Shown here one piece after another: positions 28,290-43,442 of a stretch of DNA of 64,000 nt. A program made the position numbers and the translations under genes. The first letter of the stretch is position 1, and each line of letters opens with the position of its first letter. This stretch comes from Paralvinella palmiformis (Eukaryota; Annelida; Polychaeta; Terebellida; Alvinellidae). The notes beneath the pieces were generated by a model. The model ran no database searches. It saw only the letters and a program-made list of their open reading frames with translations, and was not told the origin of the DNA. Location of the stretch: NCBI GenBank assembly GCA_025642065.1, contig JAODUP010000551.1, positions 141,501-205,500 of the forward strand, read 5' to 3'.

Positions 28290-30805
28290 TGGAATTTTAT
28301 ATTTAGTTTAATGTGTTCACAAACAGCACTATTTACACTGCTTTAATAACTTGCACCTAGTATAGACTCCTTTACTTGTATGTAATAGCACCCCCAACCT
28401 GTGAGGAGAATGAGTTTACATGTGTGGATGGCAGTTGTATTGATAAACAACTTATGTGTGATGGAAGTCAGGATTGTTCAGATGGTTCTGATGAGGTTGA
28501 TTGTCCAGGTTTGTATCAACCCAGTGCACCACAGATGATCAAATTCACTGGTTTTATTCAATATCATAGCAACACTAATTAATTTCAGTATCTGTTGTTT
28601 ACTAATTGATATTAACTTGTTATAATGATTTTGGTACATATTTGTGTATAACAGAAGATGGCACTTGTTTCAGGTCAGCAGCTCTATGTAAACTGTCTCT
28701 TTGACTGTCATTTAAATGTTAGCACTTGTTATTGTTAAACAACCCTTTTCTAACAGCCACTACCTGCACATCTTTGGAACTAGAATGTAATGATGGCTCT
28801 TGTGTTGACATCCGTAAGCTGTGTGATGGTGTAATAGACTGTCCTGATGGTTTAGATGAAGAAAACTGTGGTGGGTGATACCGTAGTATTTTATATTACT
28901 GTATCACTGGAATAATTAATAGTTAAAGCTACTTGTACAATTGAAACGTTTTACTAGTTATTTTGTTCACATTTAATTTGTTGGTTGATAAATTTGTTTT
29001 CAGTTGCCTTCATTTTATTCATATTCTCTTTTTCCACATATTGTATTTATACTGGTGTTATAATACAAAGAATTTCAAGTATAAACAAAGTTTTTTAATT
29101 GTTCCATTTAGGAGTGGGATGTTTTTAGTTCATCCAGTCCAATTTTATATGTTTTAAATAAGTTCCAGTCTGATCCTTTTTACATGCCAGTAAGCTAAAT
29201 TCTGACCACATAACATAAGTTATGTTCTTATAGTTGACATATTCATTAGTAACATAAATGCTTATGGATTGCTGATGAATACTGTTTGCATTTATTGCAA
29301 AACATACTAGATTTGGGGAGAATAGCCAAATACACACCAGACTACAAAACTGATATACATAACCTATTACCTGTAGCAACTGATTTGCCTGAGACATGCA
29401 AATTATTAATTGTGACATCTATGCATTCCAACAGTGTATACTAAATTATGATAAAAGGCTGACATCCTAATTGAATTATTAGCGGAAATTAACAATATTA
29501 CAGGTAACATAATGTCTGCACATTTTTTTACATTATGGATAACACTGGAGTGTTGCCCTATCTTTAATATATTGGTTAAGTTGTCCAATGTTGTAAGGCA
29601 TTGGGAAGCTTGCTTCTTATTACACAGGTACACATAAATATACTAGTTATTGTAATGCATATACATTTGCATTTCAAGGTTTGTTTACTTCAGTTTTTAA
29701 ATAATGATTATGATAACAAAATTCAACTTTGTAAAAATGAATGTTGTAGAATGATGAATATGCTGGTAACACACAATACCATGTGGAAGAATCACATTAA
29801 TCATTTTAAAAGTTTGCTCTAACTGGATTAAGATAGCAACAGTTATTCGGACACCTGGGAAATTAATTAAAGAAAAATAACTTTGAAAAGGATTTTGTGG
29901 TATGGGTCTTAGAATTGGACAAACAGCAGCAGTTCTATGATTTTTACCCACTAAAACCAATTTTTAAAGGTTTATCTCTTATTTATTGAAATTATAAAAT
30001 ATTTCTAGTAAATAAAATAGGAATAGTGATTGGAATATAACCATCTTCACTTAGAAGGTGTGAAATAAATCTAAACAATTTAATAGCAATTTTTGCTATG
30101 CAAAATTAGAATTCCAATTTAACATTGGCAAAGCATATTAATATTCTTAACTTGATTTTGAGAAATACTGAATGATCATCAGTTGATGATTTTACAATTT
30201 TGTATATACATAATAAAATATATATGTGTACCAAATATAAACACTCAGATATGTTATATTAAAGTATAAAAACATTTTTCTGCTATGTATTCCCAGTAAT
30301 GAATTAATTCACTCATATTCTAAGACTGAGTAACTTGTGGTTATAACAATTAACAACATAGAAGTTTGAATAACAAATTATGATTCAAAAATTAATTAAA
30401 TACCATATTTTCAACCATATTTTTAAGTAAAATTAACTGACGAAAGTGACAATGTCTCTGTATAAGGTGGGTGGCAAACTGTGGCATAATCAAAATTGTT
30501 CACAAGAAACTTGAAAAGATTACAAATTTGACGGCAGTTTATGCTATAATTTGAAACTAATCTAAATAGTAGATGCTAAAATGTTCTAATCCAACAGAGA
30601 AGAGAGAAAGAGCTCTGCTGGTCATACAATACTGGTATATCATCTAATTAATGAATTATCATATATATTTATACAACATTTTAAACAAATATCATAATTA
30701 ATTTAATTGTATGTATTCATTAAAATGTATATAGGTAAACAAAATGATGCCAACTGAATTACCCAAAAGTAGATTGATAATTAGTTGTTAAAACTTTAAT
30801 CAGCC

Positions 30806-30851
<46 letters not shown>

Positions 30852-30903
30852 CCTATTGCATGTTAGCCCTAACAAGAGAAATAGGTTATTAAGGAATATA
30901 AAT

Positions 30904-30939
<36 letters not shown>

Positions 30940-30988
30940 TATTTATATTTTTATATATAATAAGTTATTAGGGAAAAATATAAATAGC

Positions 30989-31027
<39 letters not shown>

Positions 31028-32258
31028 GGGCTGGTTAAAGTAAAATAAACTAAATAACAATGATGACATTTATGATAAAATAACTTTTCTTCCCTATTAA
31101 AATACTTTGTATCTAGCCATAGTCTGATATACATGTAAATAAAATAATGTAATAACTCTGACTTGTATCACTCCCCCCCCCCAACACACACACATATATA
31201 TAGGTATATCTGCATGTTTTCAGGTATTTATGATAGATATATAGATTCAAAAATACTGATGACTAATAAACCAGAACTTTTGCATTACATTCAGCAATGC
31301 AGTACTTCTCATTTTATCCCCTGGATTAAATCATTTTAAACATTTGCCCAGATATTATGCTTATCACTGATCTGAAGTTCACTGGCTATTTATTTTTATG
31401 TATAACACTGGGCCACTTCTGTGTCAGGTAGTCTATGCAGTGCTACAGAACACCCAAAAGAGTTTTGTGTAAGAAATATTTGATATAAATCCGGATTCAG
31501 CTCCCAAAATGTATTTGATTCAGATTAGATTGGATGTAATTGTTATAACTACTCCATGCACCATTACACTCCCACCCTGTGTTACTATTTAGCTTACCGG
31601 TACTTAACTTCCATTTATAAGTATTTGTTTACAAATTATATTTTCATATTATAAATAGGTGTACAGGATGATACCCAATCACTTGGTTCCATTACCTGTA
31701 ATTTCAGAATCTCTTATGAAATAAGTTGACATAAATTGGGTTGAGTATGACTAAAACAATATATACTAAAAGGTGTACTATTGGTTTGTTTCTATTCCTT
31801 TCAGCACCTCCTGATTGTCGCCCGGAAGAATTCAAATGTAACGATGGCATGTGTATCTCAAAAAGGCAACGATGTGATGGGGATTATAACTGTAAAGATG
31901 GAAGTGATGAATTCAACTGTAGTAAGTGTAATAATTTTTCCACACTCCTACTATGCTGTGAGTTTCATGTGTGGGGCTGGTCTATATCAGCCCCACACAG
32001 ATATCTACGCCCTATCCTTTGAGCCGAGTGGGATTGAAGTTGTTGAAAACAATAGATTGTTGTAATCATTTAGCTTAGTTGATAGTACTAGATAGAGGAA
32101 AAAGCCTAAATTACCGATGTAGTAATTGGGATATTTATTTAATTCACTTCGAAATGTCCATTTTTAATACTTTATTAAAAATGTATGCTTATGATGTGCT
32201 TTCTAACTTTCATGTGGTTGGGCAAGTGTAAATATGTGTACATTCCTGATGGTTATGT

Positions 32259-32292
<34 letters not shown>

Positions 32293-35200
32293 GATGAAGC
32301 CTGGTAATGATTATTCTTGAGTTTGTTCTGTTAGTTTTATGACATATCTTAAATTCGCTGAGCTAGCAATGGCTGTGACAACCAAGCTAATGACCACTTG
32401 TTGATTTTTGTGGTAGCCAATCATTTAATTAGTTGGAAAATGATAATGATACATGGATGTGATAGAAACAACAGTAAGTATTGATTACTGATGCCAATTA
32501 CAACAGGTTGGATCATACAAAAGCCATACCATTATGGAACATCAAACTACCCATAGCTAGGAGATGTAGATGAGGATTCAAAGGAGGAAATTATATTTGA
32601 GGAAAATGAGATGGAGGAGAATATGTTAATAGAGCTTTACTAAGGAGATTGTTACAAAGATATTGATTGGTTGATGATTTGAATTCAGCCCAGAAAATTA
32701 TTAATTATATCTGATCTAGTCAGGTGCAAGAAGGTTTGGGGGGAGTGTCAACATTCTTTTGGGTCTGGTATATATGATTCAAAGTAAATCAGCCACGTTG
32801 ACTTAAATACATTATGTGGTTATTTTACACACTACATGGAACAGAGTAACTTGGGTTCAATCCCCAAGATGTAATAACTTTCCAAATTCCAAGGCTTACA
32901 ACAACATGAGTAGGTAACATATAAAATAGCTATGCCAACATACCGAGTTAATTTTGTATGTTAAGACTTCCTTGCTTTATGTGGTAGAGGAGAAGTTTGT
33001 TTCAGCTGCCAGTTATTAAGGGATCATACCAGAAATTAGTCTTTGAAACACTTTGTTATCCCTGTTTATGGTCATACAAAATAGGAAATCAGGAAAGACA
33101 TTGTTTTGCTTGATAATTAATCTTTTCTCTTGATTTTATTAAAGCAGTTTGGTGTAAATAATGTATTGAATGAAGATGACTCAACTATGCCTGAGATATC
33201 ACCATTTCTATTATATATATATTATGATAGATATATGTCATAGAACCTAAAACTGCATAGGTAATTGTTATTATTGTCATAACATATGATGTACATATAT
33301 CTAAAGCTAGTAATAGGATAATTGGGAAAACCTATTGTGTAATAATCTGGTTGGCCAAAACCTTTACATTGACAGAGCCAGCTACTTGTGGTCCAGATCA
33401 ATACCAGTGTCGTAGTGGTGAATGTATTGATGATGTACTGCGTTGTAACAGAGAATATAACTGTGCTGATGGCTCCGATGAATTAGATTGTGGTGAGTGT
33501 ATAGTATACATGTTTAAATAAGCCATGAAGTGAAAATGTGGATATAATTTTGGCGATTTTCCACAATAAGGCCATTGAGAATACGTCTGTATCATAGGTT
33601 CTTTATCACTCATGAAAGTTCAATCATAACCCAAAACTTATCAATGATCATTAATTACCAAGTGGGTCAAGACGTCAATCAATGCTGGAGAAATAAATAT
33701 TTATTTGGCTCTTAAATGCATATTAGAAGAAACACACATTCATGTGGACGGTTTCATATGTTTATGTGGCATTGATAACCCAGTCACTACTATGCCTTGC
33801 TTGTGGCTATGCCCATAAAATAATTATGATTACTTGTATAATACATTCCATATAAAACCTGTTATGTTTTCATCACTGTCATATTAAACTTTGAGTGCCA
33901 TACTGAACACACAACACAAGAGTTCAAGCAAGAAAATGTTGAAATACAAATCTTACTCTGGTGATTAGAGGTGTGTGCAAGAGTAAAGTAAGGTGAATCA
34001 CAAGCCTGCAAGGATTCAGGTGGGGTGTTGATTGAGTGGAGTTCTGTCCAGTGGGTTTTTCAAGTGGGGTGTTGTTTGGGTGAGGTTAAATCCATGTACC
34101 ATTCCACACCCCCAGTATGACTGGAATTGGCTATTTGATTTATACTAAGTTTGTGTCATAAGAGGGTCATAGAATATAATACAGGAACGAACGTTTATTT
34201 AAAGGAAAAGTTCGTCTTCATTTCAGATCTTCAGGCCTTATACAAATATTTTCACACAGATTATAAATGATGTCAGAATATTAACACAATCAACCACATA
34301 TTAAATACTATGGTTCAAAGTTATCATGAATTGGCTATAACTCATCTGTGGGTGCAGCCATTATGAAGCCAGGCACAGACAGGATGCTCCTGAAGTCTGG
34401 AATTACTTAACACAAGTTGTTTGTATGACTCAAGAATAACAATGTAAACAAGCATCAGCCAAGCATAGTGTTTTGGAACAAAAGTGCCTACAAATATTAC
34501 AGTATAACTAGTCTAGACAGCCTTTTATACTACTGAAAGAAACTATACAGTGATATTCCTTATGAAGATTGTTTTGTACTCTTGTAACACAAAGTGTTTA
34601 CTGTGCTGTCAGTTTTATGTAAATGAACTAACAATGGTGTCAGTTAGTAGTTTAAGCATGTAGGCAGGTAAAGTGAGGAGGATGGCCAATCTGTGATCTG
34701 AATTGATCTGGATTGAGATAACTACACAATTCCTTCCCACCATACAGATTCCCATTTGAGGAAAATGTAATGGCGACCCTCCAATAATTTAGATTATTTC
34801 TTTATATCTATGGTATCAAGTATAGTTCGTGATTATTATTGGGGAATTTTTATTTCATTCTATAAGCAATACATGTTTAAATTATATTACGTGAGAGTGA
34901 ACTGTTCCTTTAATGACAAATATAGTTGCTACCTCTGATGAGATTTTCAGCATATGAGTAAAGGTGAAGCTGCATTTAATTAGGAAGCATGATGGCATCA
35001 GCATTAGTGATATTGGTAATTCATTCTTCTAACTGGATTAGTGTATTGTGTCATCTACACAAAAACACAACAACGTATTGAATGACTTTCTTAAATTAAC
35101 AGTTGTAGTTATTCATATGTTCTCAAATGGAGAAAACGTGTGTGAAAATAGCCTGTTAAAAATTGTATAAATCACTTCCCCCACCTTTAGCATGCACAGA

Positions 35201-38200
35201 CCATTGCTATCCATGGTCTACTTATGATAAAGTTCACATTATGACAAACCCAAACTGTACGATTTCATCATCATAGGAAAGGTTTTCTACTCATAGTATT
35301 TATTATGTTACACTCACAAATATGCTTACATGTGAATACAGATAATTATTTTATGTTATGCCATCTCATAAAGGATTCCACCACCTATGGTCACTTCTTG
35401 GAACAGAGTTTGTTTCATGGTAGCTTGCAAGTTAATATTTTTCCTTATTAATATTTAGTACACTGATAGGTCATGAATGTTATGTCCATTATTTGATTGG
35501 GCAGCTTTATGATAAACTTCAGAACCATGTTATCTTATAGACTCAACACGTTATATCAGAGGAAGCCCTGTTTAAGACCATTTACAGGATCAATAAATTT
35601 ATATCAATTAGTCTTTTTATTGCCAGTTAGAATGACTGATTTTCTGAAGTATACATGAATAGATTTAAGAAAACAGTCTTTCTTGGTGTTTTATGCTATA
35701 ACTATTAATCTGAATAGAACCCATGTTGATATACACTGTGGTATATGTAAAAAAGTAAACTGACAGAACCTGATTGATAAAACACTTTTAATAATGGGAA
35801 ATGTCATGCAACCATAAATAAATGTCCAACAGTCAATATTCAGCAGAATATTGAATATATACATATCATTCTTGGGTTTGTATATAAAATGGTATGCCAC
35901 CCTTTCCGCATATGTGATACAAGGGAAACAGAGGAATTTACAATGCTGTAAATAATTGAATTTCTTTTGAATTTAGTAATTCTGTTTATAAAACAATATA
36001 TCCATGTATGTGATATTTCCTCAAAAGATGGTATTTTTACAAACATTTCACAGACACTATTCCGTAATGGCAAATCTAACAATCTTCTCAAACTAATATT
36101 GTAACAGACTTGCAGTTTAATTAACAGTTTTTGGTACCTTTAAACCAGAAAGAGTAACAATACATGTTGTAACAAAAATGTTTAATAGATGGTATTTAGC
36201 ATTGTCTAAGAAGCATATTTGCATAATATTTCCTCATTTGTTTTTTACATCATGATCTGTACCATCTTTATGAATGTAAACACCAAGACATTTGGCTTCC
36301 TCAACATATGGTAATTGTCTATTATTCAATTTAAATATTGGGTCCTTCATTTTATTATTATTGGTCTTAAAACATATAGATTTTAATTTGGTCAGTACCA
36401 TTTTCTTCACAAATATGAAATAATATTTGCATACCTGGAGATAAGATTGATATCTAGCATAAATAATTAACATTTTATGTGATTACATTTTTACTAATTA
36501 TTGTCCCACCAATATTTGTATTATTTAAAATCATTCTAAGATTATCCATGTACTCAATAAACAATTTTGGGTGATACAATTCTTCCTTGTCTCATGCTTT
36601 TATTGATTGTAAATGAGTTAAGTGCCAACTTCCCTATTGTAGATGCATAGTCTGATTTCATTTAATACCAAAATATTAAAATCCAGTATTTAAAAAAAAT
36701 AAAAGCCAGTGATTAATTTGATCAAATGCCTTGCTTGCATCAAGGAATATCACAAATATTTGTACATTTAGATTTGCAAAAGTCAATGATTTGAAACAAT
36801 GTAAAAATACACATATTATTTGAGTCTTTGAATTCAAATGGATTGTCTGGTGTATAAAGATGATTTAAATCATCCACTAGTAAAACAGATTTAATGGCTT
36901 CTTCCATTTGTACATTATCTCAAAGCATATTTAAAATTAGTCCTGATGGTAAACATCCCATCAATATATGGATTGAAGGTTGCTTTATATATAGATAACA
37001 TACTTCATTAGCTTTTAGTGGTATGACTGAATCTGGTTAGTTACTTATGCTTATTGGTGCACATGATCATATTTGACACAGGCAGAATGTTTATTTTTTA
37101 TTTTCTTAATTTGCATATATAGCTCCACCCACATGTAGTCCAACACAGTTCCAATGTAGAAGTGGTGAATGCATAAACAAAGCACTGCAATGTAATCGTA
37201 GATATGACTGTCCTGATGGTAGTGATGAAGATAACTGTGGTGAGTTAACTCACCTAGCTAAGTTACAATTTATGACCATATATGACCAATTAATAAATCA
37301 GCCTTTTATAGATTATACTCTGGTCCTTATTCGAGAATGAGTCCATATTCAATATCAGGTTTGTATTTTTCTTCTTTAATCATTTCAGCTCTCTAACAAG
37401 CACCACGTGATTAGAGAATGATTTCAATAACAATGATTTACATTACATTTTATTCAGTTACTGCAGTTTTATGATTCTGATAATCAGTCTACGTTCTCTT
37501 TAGCTTATAAGCAGTTATGAACACTAACTGAAAATTGAAACAGTTGAAGTTCACAGCTTTCTTTACTGGTATGTTGTTTCTTATAGAATGCTACGCCTTG
37601 ATCAGATAACAAATAAATCAAAGGCTAGCTTAATCTCTTCCACATGCTAATTATCCCATTAATTAGACCGTTGAAAAATGAAACAAATAATTAAAATTTA
37701 CAGCTTTGTATAGCATTATGTTGTGACTGATGACCCACCATCATGTTTGTTTTTATGTAATCCAGTGTCATGTAGGCAGTTTTCATAGACAGTATCAGTC
37801 TGGCTGTTTCTGGATGTGCTAGAGACCCATACCAAATTTGTGAGGTGTGGATTTTTGCTTTTATCCTGTCAGACTACAGCCTATACCCTACAGACTATAC
37901 CCTACAGCCTGAACTCATTGAATACTCAATTTGGGCAGTTATTTATTTTGATAACTTATTACACTGATTTCATATATAAACTGGCATTGTTAATTGGTCA
38001 TATATTGTCTCTGTGTATGCATGTGTGTGGACAGTATTTCCCTTTGCAGTATACTACTTCTCTGATTAAAAGTAAAGGAAATCATTGACACAATTAAATA
38101 AGACTGGACAAATACATTTAAATTATTACAAAAATGTCTGTGTTGTTTTCCCTTACTCTTAGTCTCTGATAGAACAAGTACATTTATGACACTATATAGC

Positions 38201-41200
38201 TATCATAACAGAAGTAGTAAAAGAAATAATTATTATATATGTATATGTTTATGGAGTAGTCAAGCACATGACTATCAAGTCCAGCTGATGTTATAGATGA
38301 ATGTTATTATGCATGGTTGTATTTGTTATGGCTATATCATTTCTCTTGATCTGTCCTATTTGCATATTTAGCTCCACCCACATGTAGTCCAACCCAGTTC
38401 CAATGTAGAAATGGTGAATGCATAAACAAAGCACTCAGCTGTAATCGTAGATATGACTGTTCTGATGGTAGTGATGAAGATAATTGTGGTGAGTTATATC
38501 ACATAGCAAACATAACATTCATCCATCTGTGTGTCTGTGTGTGTTGACAGAGCAGGGTCAGAACTCATTTCAATGCGTGTCTGTTCATGGTATTTTATCT
38601 GATGTTCAGTTTTTGTTATCTGTTGTACCACAGGGTTCAGTTCTTGGTCCACTGGCTTTCTCAATGTATACCCGTCCTCTTGGGAACATTACACACAGAT
38701 TTGGCAATAAATATCACTTGTATGTTGATGACACACAGTTGCATATATGACCGGATCCTGACAATGAGTTAAATTTCTCCTCTTTCTTGAAGAATTTAGA
38801 ACATTGTATTGCTGATATTCGACTAAGGATGACTCAAAATCTTCTAAGATTAAATGATAATAAAACAGATATATATTTGGCATCATCACATCGTGTTTAA
38901 TCCCTAAAAACAACAACATTACAGATGGGTGCATCTTCAGTTACCCCTAATGGGTCAGTAAAAAATCTTGGGGTTATTTTTGACAACTGTATTAGTGGTA
39001 ACATATATGAACATGTCACATCAGTATGCTGAACTGCCGCCTACTACCATCTTAAGAACATTCACTGTTTCAAGGCATTCTTTACACAAGAAGCACTTGT
39101 AACTGTGCTCCATGCCTTTGTTACATCTCGTATAGACTGGTATAGTTTTCTGCAGTAGACTAGGTCTGACTTTTATAGGAACATGATCTCCAACAACTCT
39201 GACAATCCTCATCAACTCTGGAATGGTATAAATAGGACTCCATAGAAAGACTTCTGTTTCTCTGCCCACTCATGATTCAACAAATTAGCTCTGCAAATCT
39301 GTTTCCAAACATTTCAAGGTTATGGTTTATCATCCCCTAATAAGTCCTATTAACTTGATCCTATCCCTACATTTCTGCTAAAATCTTGTCTTCACACACT
39401 AATTGTTCCAATTACTAAGATAATAAATTTATCACTAAGGTCTGGAGTGTCCCCATCTCATTTTAAACATGCCCATGTAAACCCTCTTCTTAAGAAACCA
39501 TCTATACCAGTCAATGACCTAAACAGCTATAGACCTATTTCTAATCTATCTGTCATATCTAAAGTATTGGCAAAAGTCATATCCAGTTGTTTGAACGTTC
39601 ACTTAAGCTGTAATAATTTTTTCAGTCTGCTTACAAACAATTTCACTCTATAGAAACAGCTCTACTGAAAGTTCATAGTGACATATCACTAAACATTGAC
39701 ACTAGTAAGGCAACAGCACTAACAATATTATATTTATCTCCAGCTTTTGACACCATTGTTTATTCTGTCCTTCTATATCGCCTTTCTGTTTTTCAAAGGC
39801 AGCGCCTTTGTTTTGCAGTGTTCCCCAAAGCTCTGTTCTAGGACTACTGCTGTTTACTCCGTATTAAGCTCTCTTATTCACAAATTAGACCATCATTTAT
39901 ATGCAGATAACACCCAAGTATACATATCTGTATCTACAGCAGACACTGATCTTTCCCTTAATCAACTAGGCGACTGTCTCAGTGATATCTCTGGCTAGAT
40001 GACAAACAGTAAACTTAAGCTCAATGCCAACAAAACAGGTTTCATCATTATAGGTGTATCCTGACTATGTAGTAAACTTACTTGTTTCTTCCCTACGCCC
40101 ATCCTTAATCATAGCATCACACCATCAGACACTGTACGTAATCTTGGTGTTACATTTTATAGCGATTTTAATTTCAGAAAACGTGTTTCTCTGACATGTC
40201 ACTCCTGCTTCTATCATATTTGTGACCTTCTCCATATTTGGCGCTATATTTCTCTACAGCACTCATTACTAGTAGGCTTGATTACTACAAATTTCTTCTT
40301 TATAACATTGCATCTAAGGATACTCTAATACTTCAGTGTTTTCAGAACTGCTTAGCTAGGGTTGTCACACAGTCTTCTTCATATCTATTTTCCAAGCCGA
40401 GAGACTCGTTCATCTGGTTTTCACTTGTTGTCTGTTTCCAGGGTTAAAATTCATGCTGGGACTCGTTCTTTTTCAGTTGCTGCCCGTACTCTTTGGAATT
40501 GTTAAGAAATCAAATAGCATAGTTTCTTTCCATTACCATTTGAAAACTCAGCTTTTCAGACTTGCTTTTCCTTCCTAAGTTTCCACTCCATCTGATCATT
40601 TGTTGATGAACTTTGCATTGTGCCTAGACTATGAGTGCCCAACCCATGTACTAGGTGCGCCACTGAGTTCGATTCTTTTTGAGGATATTGGCGCAATAGA
40701 AGTTTGTAATTATTATTATTATATGGCATATCTGATTATAACATCAATGGTCTTCAGGGAATTCAGAATAGTGCAGCTTGCATATTGACAAATACTTGAA
40801 AATATGATCATACATAAATCTGTTGATGACATGGCACCAGAATACCTTTGTGAACTGGCATCCATTACAAATTAATCCCAAAACTCAGGTCATCCAGTCA
40901 GATACTATTGCAGGTCCATGTCTCTCAGCTCAAGTCAAATGTGATTGTGTATTTAGTGTTCCAGCCCCCACTTTGTGGAATAGATTGTCAGCAGATATTA
41001 GAAAGGCATCATCTCTTGAAATTTTTTTAATCCAATCTGAAGACACACCTGTTTAAGTTGTTTTCACAGATAAATAATAAATATCATTTAAATCTTTTAT
41101 ATGTTTTTTACTGACATATTATTTGGGGTATCATTGTACAGCACCTTTTGAATGGCTCCTGCTGGTAAGGGCACTTTATTAAATATACATTATTATTGTT

Positions 41201-41519
41201 ATTTCAGTAAAATAGCATATTCATAATGTTTGTTAGTGTTCATCATAGCATTACACTTAGCATTACCAAATATTATGCGAATAAATAAGTGACTTTAAAT
41301 CATTATATTAAAAACTAAAACTTTTAGTCATTGCCCAAAATGTCCTCCCCGAATAAAGGCCTATCAAAATTATCCCAGTGAAAAATGTCTGAAATAAACT
41401 CCTTTTAATGCCAGGGAAATATTCAATTTGGTCATAACTTTCTAAAGTAAAGACATGCCTCATCTTTTTAATCTCACATATCTTCAGTGTGTCTAGTTTA
41501 TCCAAGTTTGAATACCAGT

Positions 41520-41615
<96 letters not shown>

Positions 41616-43403
41616 CATGACCAGCAAAAAACCTAAAGCTAATTCCTATATTAGCACTCAGACAAAACTGAAGCTGGTGACTGCCTCATCCCTAATATTC
41701 TTTAAGTTTAACATCCAAGTTTCTATTGTATTGTTTGAGAAGTTGATTCCTGTGATGAATTTGCCAAATAGCAGAACAGCATTTGTAGGTACTGTAGTGC
41801 TTTACAAGACTTACTACAAACTCTGGCATCCTTGTACCAAATCAGTGGTAGTTGTTATGTTGTGTTAAGTGAAAACACTTTATCAATCATGAAATCACAG
41901 AGGGCACAGCCTGGTTCATACCGGTATGTGGAACGTATCTATTATAATTACTAACTTTTTTTCTCAATAACATGCGTTATCTTACCAATAAAAGAGACTT
42001 ATTTGCTGCTGTTTAAGTTTTATACAGTGGTGGTTTGAAACATGATATATTTGCCTTTCACATATCTTATGCTAGCCCTTTCATATAAAGATTTTTTAGG
42101 TGACCTTTCGCTATAAAAACCTGCCAATTATATATTTGATTACCAGTACATACATAACTAGAGTTACACAATATATGATCTTTTAATTATTCTATGTGAC
42201 ATATACCAAGCTTTTGGATGAATGAATTTTGATAAACCATGTTGACGAGTCTGACAAAACCATTCTAATCAATAATCAATCAATTATCTTGTGAGAACAA
42301 GAGACTTGTATTGAAGCTTACATATCAGAGATAATTGGACTTTCCTTATGCTTTATTTCATGTTATTTGTTATTAGATATTTCGAATTTATTGTCATAAT
42401 ATCTGAATTGCAGTTTGATATTGTGATAGTAATTGCTTCATGCCTTCAACCATCTTCAGTAATGAAGGCTTACTTAATCCTATCTACTAGCAAAAATTAA
42501 ACAAGAAAGTATTATATTTATCATAATGAATGTTCCGTGAAACTGTTACTAGATTGTGCAGATTGAACTGGTCTTGTGTATCCAAACAAAATATCAATTT
42601 ATAAATGAAGGAATTTGTTGTTCCATATGAGTTCACTGTGAACATAACATTGGGGTCAATAGGTTGGGTTGCAAACTGCAGTTGATCATGTATAGTGTAT
42701 GTATCTTGGAAGTTGTCTGTTATCTATGTTTCAGTAAAAGTAATGACACCTCCTGATTTTGTAATTGAAGGAATTAGAGTCTGAGTTGACAGATAGCTGG
42801 AAACAATATGACTCTTCTTTAAAGAAGGATTTTGCAGGATTTAGATTCACATACCTGGCATTTGAATACCTGAGTTGCTATATGCTTAAATAAGTTTTGC
42901 TTTGGAAGCTCACACATTGAGTGAATTATGGGTGGTCTTTTACCATAATTTATTTAAACATTAACTTTAAAGAATAACATTTACCAGTATTCAAGTGTTT
43001 TGCCAAATATAAATGTAAGAAAAATCCTGCTTTATAATAATGTTATAATGGACAAATACATTATTTCAGATGTGAGAAATGGCTTATAGCATTTAGAACT
43101 GTTCAGAGAAGTCACGTGTGATAGTTATCATATGTGATGTATTAGTCACTGGAAAAATTATTGTAGTCTATGTGTTTACCAGTTGAATATGATTATACAT
43201 TGTTGTATTTCTTATGGCCATTTCGACTGCTCCTGATATGTCCCATTTGCACATATATATATAGCTCCACCCACATGTAGTCCAACACAGTTCCAATGTA
43301 GAAGTGGTGAATGCATAAACAAAGCACTGCAATGTAATCGTAGATATGACTGTTCTGATGGTAGTGATGAAGATAACTGTGGTGAGTTATATCACAGCAA
43401 TTC

Positions 43404-43442
<39 letters not shown>

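Noticed and set aside
35840..36473. Minus-strand frames as a host gene in the intron
   Set aside because: They contain ordered reverse transcriptase landmarks with stops between them, so they are a LINE fossil.
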